DNA of 10,160 bases, from the NCBI RefSeq assembly GCF_000330505.1, contig NW_004440236.1:2054-12213 (forward strand), given 5' to 3'. This DNA comes from Entamoeba invadens IP1. Taxonomy: Eukaryota; Evosea; Mastigamoebida; Endamoebidae. Shown piece by piece: positions 1 through 6,851 of this stretch; the stretch's first letter is position 1; every line of letters starts with the position of its first letter. The notes beneath the pieces were generated by a model. The model saw nothing but the letters and a program-made list of their open reading frames with translations, was not told the origin of the DNA and made no database searches. The position numbers and the translations under genes are program-made.

Positions 1-770
1 CCTCTTTATATTTTGAATTTATTTTATCTCCTTGTTATTTTTCCTTATCCATAAAATCGTCATTATTTTTACTATTTTTAGAAACAAAGAAAATCATTTT
101 TAACACTAAAAAATAAAAACAATCGTTTCGCATTTTTATTATGATTAAAATATTGAGTAAAATGTATTTCATTATTTATATTAAAATACATTTTAGATAT
201 AATTGACGAATTCAGTTTAATTTTTTAATAGAGTAATTCGATCAATTGTTAATATCGAGTAAATATGTTGATCATTAAAATTTAGTTGAATTATAACTTG
301 GTATTTTAATTACTTACAGATGATATAATAAACAAATTTAAAAAAAAATAATAAGTAAACGTTACAAGTCTTCATGATATCATGATGTGTCAGTTTGTAA
401 ACGATTATTGTTGGAGTGACTTACTTGGAAATACATCGATCTTCAAAAATTTTTAACCTAAAAAATTGTATTGTTTTATTCATTTTAAAGATAAATGTGT
501 TCGTATTAATTAGATAACTGGAGAAATATTGACAAAATCAAACAACTATTGCTCAATAATATATATAAAGCAAAATATAAAGATAAGTATCAATATAGAA
601 ATTATAAAACAATACAATAAACTTACATTTTAATCAACTTAGTATTAAATTTTCATAATATTCAAAACATTATAAAAGAAATACAATAATAAAAATGAAA
701 CAATTAAAAAGTAATCAAAAAGTTGAAGAAAAAAAATATACAATACAACGCCAATGTGCACAAATCAAAA
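1..770. other. AT-rich non-coding stretch
   Basis: No convincing reading frame, RNA gene or transposon end was found on either strand. The sequence is long A/T runs with stop codons in every frame. The only local structure noted is a perfect 14-bp palindrome, TCATGATATCATGA, at 372-385, which is too short to interpret. Confidence 0.6.
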
Positions 771-957
771 TACAGTAAAACTTTTCAAAAACGGTACTTT
801 TGAAAAGAGGATTCTCTCAAAAGAGGGTATTTTTCAATGAAATAAAAAATAAAGTTTTTTAAAATAGCGGTAATTAATGTTTGATTGGCTAAAAATGTAC
901 AAATTTGAAAAAAAACATAATTACCACACCCGCCTACTCTTCAAAGTTTTTACTGTA
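771..957 (+). mobile_element. Short TA-flanked MITE, copy A (mariner/pogo type)
   Basis: A 187-bp element begins TACAGTAAAA at 771 and ends TTTTACTGTA at 957, so the ends are inverted repeats (CAGTAAAA-CTTT) inside TA dinucleotides. TA target duplication and a CAGT terminus are the usual signature of the Tc1/mariner/pogo superfamily. It has no coding capacity, so it is a non-autonomous MITE. The block at 869-897 (29 bp, GGTAATTAATG...) is identical, in reverse complement, to 2672-2700 in copy B, which confirms a dispersed family. The rest aligns with gaps and substitutions, so the copies are old. The transposase source is not certain; the pogo-type relic elsewhere in the window belongs to the same superfamily. 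Confidence 0.8.
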
Positions 958-1994
958 CACTTTAGTTTTTTGAATTATAAAAACTTTTTATCATTAAAAA
1001 TTGCCAGCTCCGAGTTGTGACTTAAATCTAATTGAGAATTTGCAGTAATATTTGAAATATAAATAATAAATAAATAATACAAGAGTAATGACAACATTTT
1101 ATAGCGTGTCATGTTGTTTGTAAAAAATACATCAAAAATATTAACAAGTAAGTTAAAAGTTATAGTGAACGGTTGAAATTGTGCACAAGAAAAAATTACA
1201 AAAATATTGCAAGACCAATAACCAAAGTACTTTAAATTATTTTTAATTATTATCATATTTTTCACAAAATCGTAACTGAAAAAATGACGCTTTTATGAAA
1301 CAAGTTTATTACATATTATTTATAAAAATACAATTATTTAATAGATTGTTATTTCGTTATTATTTGTGTTATTAAAATGTTATTTGTAACAATAGGTTTG
1401 ATGTGTAAAACAGTGCTGCATTTGTCACATTTTTTGTGTTAATAAGAGCAATCACAACTTGTTTATTTTACAAAATAATATTGTTTGTTTGGCCGACCCT
1501 GATTAATTCGATTGACTTGATTTAATAGAAATAGTTTAACAAGTCTGTTTTTTATTTGATGATATTGAATTTTTACTATTATTTATAATAACAGTATTAT
1601 AATTTATAATAGAATTAAAACATTTTTATTTCAAAAACATTTAAAAAACGATGTTTTGCTTGATCTTTTCAGAAACAAGTCACAGTTTAATGGAAAAGTC
1701 AGATTAAATAATTATTGAGATGACCACAACCTATTACAATAATAAAATTAATTATAAAATATAACAAAGACCAAATTGTAACGTAAAACATACTGGTCCG
1801 GAATATTCAAAGTCAATTGCATCATAAAATAACAAAGAAAAGAAAAACAATCATAAACTTTGAAATGTATTGTAATTTCAATATGTAATTGATCTTTTAT
1901 AAATTTTTATAAAAGTGTGATAAAAATAACAAAAAAAACAAAATTGCTAGTCAAATAAAATATTTATAAAGCCAAAACAAATGACAAATTGGTC
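958..1994. other. AT-rich non-coding stretch with minor repeat traces
   Basis: No gene is supported here. A hydrophobic 96-codon minus-strand open frame just beside copy A has no recognisable motif and looks like an AT-composition artefact. A GC-rich minus-strand string at 1491-1501, CAGGGTCGGCC, resembles a hAT-type transposon end, but no partner end or 8-bp duplication was found. A 13-bp inverted repeat (AAGACCAAATTGT at 1767-1779, complement at 1984-1996) brackets the last 230 bases. Confidence 0.5.
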
Positions 1995-2046
1995 TTGAAT
2001 TTTGAATACAACGAAATAAATGAATTTAGTTGTATTCAAAATTCAA
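1995..2046. repeat. Perfect 18-bp hairpin
   Basis: TTGAATTTTGAATACAAC at 1995-2012 is followed by a 16-base spacer and its exact reverse complement at 2029-2046. An 18-bp stem with no mismatch is long even for AT-rich DNA. It could be a tiny foldback element, a relic of paired transposon ends or a structured RNA; nothing in the sequence chooses between these. Part of it (TATTCAAAATTCAACCAGG) is loosely repeated in tandem just downstream at 2053-2066. Confidence 0.75.
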
Positions 2047-2614
2047 CCAGGTTATTCAAAATCAATAAAATGTCATATTAGATAGATTAGCAGTGTCAAA
2101 TTATCATTTGGGTCAGATTGAAAATAACTAGTGATATAAAAAATCAATGCTTAGAATTTGTTTAACAACAATTTTATTAAATGACAATTTTACTAACACG
2201 TTTCTTTGTTTCCTTGTTAATTATTTTATTAGGCTGTGTTATTTTTTATTTTTTTGTTGTTTGGTCTTTTTAAAGAGACTGTTATACCCGCTTTATTTTT
2301 TTAACATTTTTCCTGCACAAGGATATTATTCAAACTAATTAGCAATTAAGAATACATTTAAATAAGATATTATATTGAAGATATAATTTTTATAAATTTT
2401 CGGGATGTATGCAAGAATAACTCTAGAAATCTTGAAACAGATATTATCAAGCCGATAAAAATGTTAGTATTTGGTGATGTACTATGAGTATTTAAAAATA
2501 AATTCACAATCAAGTACATTTCAACCAACGTAAATGTCATTGTTATTCCATTTATGAATATATATATATATATAAATTGTTATTAATAACAAATTTGTTA
2601 AATTGTTGTTGTGA
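2047..2614. other. AT-rich stretch with a possible transposase scrap
   Basis: No intact gene. The plus-strand frame from about 2374 to 2553 is open apart from one TGA (2485-2487). It reads with a denser, less AT-biased residue mix than its surroundings and includes KPIKMLVFGDVL, loosely like the K-P-x-x-V-M-V-W-G-x-I block of Tc1/mariner transposases. The match is weak and no catalytic aspartate motif could be placed. A short TA microsatellite lies at about 2558-2574. A 63-codon plus-strand open frame at 2147-2338 is T-rich and judged spurious. Confidence 0.25.
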
Positions 2615-2783
2615 TATAGTAAAACTTCCCAAAAGCGAAGGGCGTGGTAATTTTGTTCTTTCAACAGCGGGCATTTTTAGCCAATCAAACATTAATTACC
2701 ACTTGATAGAGAACTCTATTTATAGTTTCAGTCTAAAAAATGACCGCTTTTTCGAAGTACGGATCTTGGGAAATTTTACTGTA
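2615..2783 (-). mobile_element. Short TA-flanked MITE, copy B (inverted relative to copy A)
   Basis: A 169-bp element of the same family as 771-957, in the opposite orientation. The left end reads TATAGTAAAA (C to T in the terminal CAGT) and the right end reads TTTTACTGTA. The 29-bp block at 2672-2700 is the exact reverse complement of 869-897. Internal inverted segments are visible, such as GCGGGCATTTTTAG near 2668 against the complement of CTAAAAAATGACCGC near 2734. It is shorter than copy A through internal indels. An 83-codon open frame running across it (2577-2828) is a by-product and not a gene. Confidence 0.8.
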
Positions 2784-2845
2784 TATTTTATTTGTAGTTT
2801 GTTGTTGGTCGATATTATTCAAAAATAATATTATTTTTTAACTAG

Positions 2846-2925
2846 TATGCTGATATATTGTATCAGCATATCCAGTGCAGTGTACGATTGTTTTTTAGTG
2901 GTTTTAATTTGAATTTGATATGTAG
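2846..2925 (-). repeat. Diverged dispersed repeat with 10-bp hairpin, unit 1
   Basis: 2846-2855 (TATGCTGATA) and 2861-2870 (TATCAGCATA) form a perfect 10-bp stem with a 5-base loop. Next to it, 2882-2925 matches 5457-5500 in the same orientation at 36 of 44 positions. On the minus strand both copies share the frame TYxxQIKT..K.SY; in this copy the frame stays open from about 2998 to the TAA at 2838-2840 and reads ...SYTALDMLIQYISILVKK. The product is not recognised. Separately, 2861-2882 matches 21 of 22 bases of 3641-3662 inside the secreted-protein gene. This may be debris of a duplicated gene or of an unrecognised transposon. Confidence 0.45.
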
Positions 2926-2973
2926 GTGAAGGAGAACTATTATTCCCACTCTCATCTTTGGGACAACATAGTT

Positions 2974-2997
2974 TTTTGTTGTTTAAAAACAACAAAA
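2974..2997. repeat. 11-bp hairpin with 2-base loop
   Basis: TTTTGTTGTTT, two A residues, then the exact reverse complement AAACAACAAAA. It is AT-only apart from G/C at three paired positions. It resembles no known eukaryotic regulatory site and is recorded as structure only. Confidence 0.6.
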
Positions 2998-3511
2998 CCT
3001 CGGTATTTCACAAAGTGGTTAATTAGTATGGTTTTTTGTGTTTTATTAAAATATATATAAAACAAAATAATATTTTACTATATTTAATATATTTATTAAC
3101 TTTTACAAATTCGTTAATAGTTGATAACTTTATGTATCTTAGTGGTTCGAATTAATTTAAATAAATTTAGTTTGTATGTATTTTTTCGTTTTTACACAAT
3201 GTTGAAGTAATTACACTTGAAGTTATGAGAACGATTAACATTCAATGTCACAAATATTTTTATTAAAAGTATCCAATAATTATTTAAAAAAACATGTTTT
3301 GATAACAATAACTATTTATGTATTTATTAATTTAAATGTTTAATTTAATTTTAATTCTGTTTATAAATAATTTTAATTGTTGTATTATAAGAGTTTATAT
3401 ACATTAATATTATATAACCAACTTGTTATAAATATTGAAAATTTAAACACAACCGTTTATACATAACATTTATAATATAACAACAAAAACCAAAGCAAAT
3501 TGTTTTAATTT
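2998..3511. other. AT-rich 3' flank of the secreted-protein gene
   Basis: No gene or repeat is seen. On the minus strand this is the sequence downstream of the stop codon at 3512-3514. It begins AAATTAAAACAATTTGC followed by a T-rich run, which would suit a short 3' UTR with a nearby poly(A) site, but no exact signal can be assigned. Confidence 0.45.
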
Positions 3512-4077
3512 TTAAAACAAGAACGCAATGATAAATGCAAGGAATGCAAAGATCTCAAATGCACTTGCAGAATAAGTGTAGTAAATATCAGTATTGGTTA
3601 AACATTTTTCAAGTTCAAAAACTTGGGCTTCTTGAGTGGTATCAGCATCTCCAGTGCAGTCTTCTGTTTTATATGGTGTCATTGTTAATTTGTTATCTTT
3701 TATTTCTGCTTTAAAAGAAGAGGTTGTATCGTCCAAATTTTTAACGCATTGTGGATATAATATTTCTTCGGGATGACCATGACTATCACTGATTTTACAG
3801 TCACTTAATTCATAATGATAATATTCAACAAAATAATACTCTGGCAAGTTGCTTTGGCTTTTGTAACCATCTAAAGGCTTAGGATTTTTTTTCCCCAATC
3901 GCCACATTTTGCTGAAGCATATCCAATAATATTATCACCATCTTCTTCAAATTTATAGTATGCACTGGAACCTCCATAATAACACTGGCCTAATTTTGTT
4001 ACTGAATAAGATCCATCATCATTGGTATCGACAATGTATTTTGCTGAAGCTAACGTTATTAAAAGAAGAGCGAACAT
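3512..4077 (-). CDS. Small secreted, probably GPI-anchored-type protein; frame broken by a one-base shift
   Basis: Seen: the ATG at 4077 starts MFALLLITLASAKYIV, a short hydrophobic leader that would be cleaved after Ala-12. Frame 1 runs to codon 68 and stops at 3871. Near 3889, at GGGGAAAAAAAA on the coding strand, a -1 shift passes into a second frame (open 3907-3512). The two together describe about 188 residues with six cysteines (positions 32, 58, 94, 111, 141 and 159), an even number that would suit disulphides. The C-terminus is a hydrophobic tail, about residues 173-188 (FEIFAFLAFIIAFLF), after a Ser/Ala-rich stretch. A leader plus a C-terminal hydrophobic tail with nothing after it is the layout of a GPI-anchored surface protein.

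Known: short intronless secreted proteins of this layout are common in Entamoeba, mostly of unknown role. Inferred: a surface or secreted protein of a lineage-specific family; no enzymatic motif was seen. The break may be an assembly error in the A-run (one missing A), a real pseudogene lesion, or less likely -1 recoding, since A AAA AAA is a slippery heptamer in the correct phase. Confidence 0.72.
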
Positions 4078-4100
4078 ATGTTATTTAAAAGTTAAAACGT

Positions 4101-4111
4101 GCTTTTATACC
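4101..4111 (-). promoter_or_regulatory. TATA-like core promoter element of the secreted-protein gene
   Basis: On the minus strand GGTATAAAAGC lies 24-34 bases before the ATG. Entamoeba genes usually have a GTATTTAAA-type box about 30 bases before transcription start and very short 5' leaders, so start would be at or just before the ATG here. The spacing is tight, implying an almost leaderless mRNA. Assignment rests on position and likeness only. Confidence 0.5.
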
Positions 4112-4765
4112 ATTACATTAATATTTTTATATCGTTTAGCAACAAGAACCTGTTGATGTTTTTAAAACAATGTTAATATTACACAATATTTAATAAGTGT
4201 AGAAATTGAAATAACAAAACTACACTCTATTTAATTATTATTTGTTGATAAAAACTATATTATAATGAAATTGTCGTAATATTTCAGTAAAATAAATTAC
4301 TCGAATTGTAAGAATGTTTTATATTTTTATCGAAATAAAAGTGTGTAATTTTGATTTATTATATGTTTATTTTTTGTAAATAATGAATTTTGATAAAGCA
4401 AATAAACCACATACACAAATAAATGTGATAAAAAAACAAAAAAATAAAAAATAGAACAATTCGTGTTATAAATTGTAAAACATTTTATTATTTGTAAGAA
4501 ATAAATATATTCTCAAAATATATTTATTATATTAGATAAACTACCCACCACATTGATATATTAATTTTTAATACGTTTTGTTTATTTGACCTTCAAATAA
4601 GTTTAAAATGAAACAACGAAAACTCTTGCACGATGTAAATATGATTAAATAAAAAGTGCAAAAAATATCATATTGAGATATAAAATAGCAAATTGTAAGT
4701 ATTTTTTTTAAATATTATAATATGTTGATATTTGTTTTGAAAAAATATATTGTAAATTAATTCCA
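4112..4765. other. AT-rich non-coding stretch upstream of the secreted-protein gene
   Basis: No open frame, RNA gene or transposon end is supported. The sequence is A/T runs with stops in all frames. It separates the secreted-protein promoter from the GC-cored MITE. Confidence 0.55.
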
Positions 4766-4774
4766 CTTTTAAAC
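4766..4774. repeat. Left target-site duplication of the GC-cored MITE
   Basis: CTTTTAAAC sits directly before the left inverted end (GGGACC...). The identical 9 bases follow the right end at 5214-5222. A perfect 9-bp duplication shows transposase-mediated insertion and is the usual length for Mutator-like elements. Confidence 0.9.
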
Positions 4775-5213
4775 GGGACCTACATTGACCACCACCACCA
4801 CCTCTTAAAATAGATTTATTTTTTCTATTTCGAATCATATTCAAATTAAAATTATAGTAAATAGGTAACTGGGATAATATTAGGTCTGGTTCCCGAATTC
4901 AAGAAATGCCGAAAATTCACCTCGAGTCAGTGGAAACCGAGAAAGACGGAGCATTGAAAAGAAGGCTCATAATGACGCACCCAAACAGTCTGTTTGTGCA
5001 CCGTTTCACCCACTTTCCAAGTCCTCCCTTGGCGCGGATCCCCCTGACCCCCCCGCAAGCGGGGGGGAACCACATCCGCGTCCACACAGTACGGACAAGG
5101 AAAGTGGGTGACATGGGGACGCACAAACAGTGGCTGAAAAGTGGACTTCCTTCAAAAAACACTCGCGGCAAATATTTTTTTTGGTAAAGGTGGTGGTGGT
5201 CAATGTAGGTCCC
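4775..5213. mobile_element. 439-bp MULE-type MITE with a GC-rich foldback core
   Basis: Seen: left end 4775-4803 starts GGGACCTACATTGACC followed by four further ACC units and T. Right end 5188-5213 is its reverse complement with one ACC unit fewer, otherwise identical. The element is bounded by CTTTTAAAC on both sides. It encodes no transposase, so it is non-autonomous.

The arms next to the ends are AT-rich like the host, but 4921-5160 contains 132 G or C of 240 (55%) and many CpGs. The open frames across this core on both strands overlap each other, lack recognisable domains and follow from few stops in GC-rich DNA. Known: 9-11-bp target duplications are typical of MULEs; hAT elements give 8 bp. 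Inferred: a MULE-mobilised element that has captured or evolved a foreign-looking core. Its ends do not match those of the MULE at 6687-9532, so the autonomous partner is elsewhere. Confidence 0.88.
4990..5130. repeat. Concentric GC-rich inverted repeat inside the MITE core
   Basis: Nested pairing arms share a centre near 5057. 5048-5056 (CCCCCCCGC) pairs with 5059-5067 across an AA loop, 9 bp perfect. 5033-5039 (CGCGGAT) pairs with 5074-5080. 5007-5018 (CACCCACTTTCC) and 5021-5024 pair with 5099-5110 and 5093-5096. 4990-4999 (CTGTTTGTGC) pairs with 5121-5130. As DNA this could extrude a cruciform; as RNA it would form a long interrupted hairpin. The centre is offset from that of the outer inverted ends (4994), so the foldback is not simply the element's own symmetry. 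Confidence 0.85.
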
Positions 5214-5222
5214 CTTTTAAAC
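5214..5222. repeat. Right target-site duplication of the GC-cored MITE
   Basis: CTTTTAAAC, identical to 4766-4774, directly follows the right inverted end. The absence of any mismatch suggests a fairly recent insertion. Confidence 0.9.
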
Positions 5223-6188
5223 CGATTTTATTCAAAGTAAATGAAAATTGTTTAATATTAATATTATCTATCTCAAATTATTTCAACAATTATTTTTCAA
5301 ACCAATGTTTTTTTGTTAATTTTTTATTTGTTGACTGAAAATAAATAAAACTATTAAAAGAAAAAAATAATTAAAAATATTAAATAACCTTAAATTATTA
5401 CTTATTTTTAGGGGTTGTTAATACCAAAATCACAAGTATACTGTAATTATTTTGCTGTAGGATTATTTTCCAATGGTCTTAATTTGAACTTAATATGTAG
5501 TTGCAAAAACAAACTCTAATAGTGTTTTCATAATTCAAATATCTTTCCCATAAATAATATTAATGAAAAACGATAAAAACGACTGAATATACTGACATTA
5601 ACACATTCAAAACAGAAAAGTAATATTAATAAATTTTTGTTTTTTTTATTACCTATACATATATTGAGACACGAAAATGTAAAATAATATTTCACTTAAA
5701 AAATATTTTTGATAAATATTAAGTAAATGAAAACTCTTTTTTTAATAGTTTTAAGTAAAATATAATTGACTAATGGCTGGTTTAAATAAAAATAATAAAA
5801 AATAAATAAAAACCATGTGGACAATTTCGTTTTTACGTTAACGTTAATACCTATCAATAATGAATTTTTTCATTGAGATAATATTTATTAATGGCATTTA
5901 TTGACCAATTAAATACATTTTCCATTATTAAAAATATTAATTTTTCAAATAAAAAAAATGTTTAAAATTAAAACTTTAATTTTAAACAATTCCAAAGGCA
6001 TAAAAATAAATCGTGTATTATTGTATAATTAACGATAAAACATACAGACATACACTTGTTGTTAAAATTATAATTGCCAGTTTTAAAAATATTAATATTT
6101 TAATTTACTTTCAACACCAAAAACTTTATCACTTGGTTACAATTTCCATATATATATGTCTTCAACACTGTCGCACAGATTATATTTT
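5223..6188. other. AT-rich non-coding stretch with repeat unit 2
   Basis: No gene is supported. 5457-5500 is the second copy of the diverged repeat at 2882-2925 (36 of 44 identical, same orientation). Its minus-strand frame has stops where the first copy is open, so it is the more decayed copy. A 62-codon plus-strand open frame at 6013-6201 has no motif and overlaps the tail of the pogo-type relic antisense; it is judged spurious. No clear outer end of the pogo-type element was found here. Confidence 0.5.
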
Positions 6189-6676
6189 TTATTTCATGTG
6201 ATCAACTTCATTTTCTTCAACACGAATTACTTTTTTATCGTTGTATTTTTATTTTTTTCTTTAAATTTTGTTTTGAATTGTTTTTGTATCAATCATGGCC
6301 TATTTTTTGACCTCTAAGAGTAAATAACCCGTATTTATCTGCATTGCTTATAACTCGTGGAAAGTTTTCATTTGCTTATTCTTCTGAATTATAATCAACG
6401 TGTTGAATTTTTGAACTTGAACAATATTTCCAAATATAGCATAATTCCAAGCGTTTCGAATTGACTCAGAAAACACTTTTTCATTCCAACAATAACACGC
6501 AAATTTTATGACATCTCCAACTATCTTTTTTGGAATTGTGTATTTGGTATGCTAACATTGTGAGGCAAGTAAAACATCATGATAAGAATTACATAACATC
6601 GTTCTGTAATAGTTTTTAAGTGCCATTAATACTAGAATCACACAACTAAAACAGAGCAGATGTTGATTTTGAAAAA
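6189..6676 (-). pseudogene. Pogo/Tigger-type DDE transposase relic, C-terminal part
   Basis: Reading the minus strand from 6676, the piece starts after the MULE's duplicated site with KSTSALF, a stop, then LCDSSI. This corresponds to the P-x-N-T-T-S-x-L-Q-P-x-D-x-G-V-I block of DDE_1 transposases; GAT of LCD is the third catalytic aspartate. A shift leads into MALKNYYRTMLCNSY (family: LK-x-x-YRR-x-L), then, after a stop, IPKKIVGDVIKFACYCWNEK and VFSESIRNAWNYAIFG, matching the W-x-x-V-x-x-x-T-I-x-N-C-W-x-K-A-G-I segment. The same frame continues, with four more stops, to an acidic tail EENEVDHMK and a TAA at 6189-6191.

Family knowledge: these enzymes move pogo-type elements with TA target sites; the fold is shared with CENP-B/jerky-derived host proteins. 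The piece is clearly dead, with at least five in-frame stops and frame shifts. It joins the piece at 9543-9940. Confidence 0.8.
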
Positions 6677-6686
6677 AAAACACTTA
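6677..6686. repeat. Left target-site duplication of the MULE
   Basis: AAAACACTTA, repeated exactly at 9533-9542. In the minus-strand pogo relic both copies read TAA GTG TTT, giving the same residues (stop-V-F) on each side, as expected if the MULE split one coding sequence. A length of 10 bp fits the 9-11 bp of Mutator-like elements. Confidence 0.85.
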
Positions 6687-6732
6687 TATTTGATCAATTT
6701 AGCACAAAATTATTTTTTCGGGTGGATAATTT

Positions 6733-6761
6733 TTTATCCCATGATTAGTTCTCCCAATTTT
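6733..6761. repeat. MULE left inverted-end core
   Basis: TTTATCCCATGATTAGTTCT followed by CCCAATTTT. It pairs with 9446-9474, with five mismatches in 29. The preceding bases GGATAATTTTTTATCC (6724-6739) are themselves a small palindrome only partly kept at the other end. Confidence 0.8.
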
Positions 6762-6851
6762 AACAGAACATTCTTTTCAGCACATAATGTATTTTATTTT
6801 TTTGACTTACAATAAACTAAAAATATAAAAAAACAAAAACCACAAAACACG

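Noticed and set aside
975..1265. 96-codon minus-strand open frame, very hydrophobic
   Set aside because: No motif, residues dominated by those of T-rich codons, directly beside a MITE, no promoter or neighbour support.
2147..2338. 63-codon plus-strand open frame
   Set aside because: Phe/Leu/Tyr-rich translation of T-runs; composition artefact.
2558..2574. Run of TA dinucleotides
   Set aside because: Ordinary short microsatellite for such AT-rich DNA.
2577..2828. 83-codon plus-strand open frame
   Set aside because: It runs across MITE copy B and both its borders; not conserved in copy A.
3143..3153. GGTTCGAATTA, like a tRNA B box
   Set aside because: Only a partial match, with no A box or foldable cloverleaf upstream.
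4895..5041. EcoRI, XhoI and BamHI recognition sites in the GC-rich core, suggesting vector or cloning contamination
   Set aside because: The core lies inside matched inverted ends and a perfect 9-bp target duplication, and no vector sequence is recognisable; six-base sites are expected in GC-rich DNA.
4906..5203. Overlapping open frames on both strands across the GC-rich core
   Set aside because: GC-rich DNA has few stop codons; frames on opposite strands overlap fully, have no domain, and the fold-back symmetry explains the sequence better.
6013..6201. 62-codon plus-strand open frame
   Set aside because: No motif; its end is antisense to the tail of the pogo-type relic.
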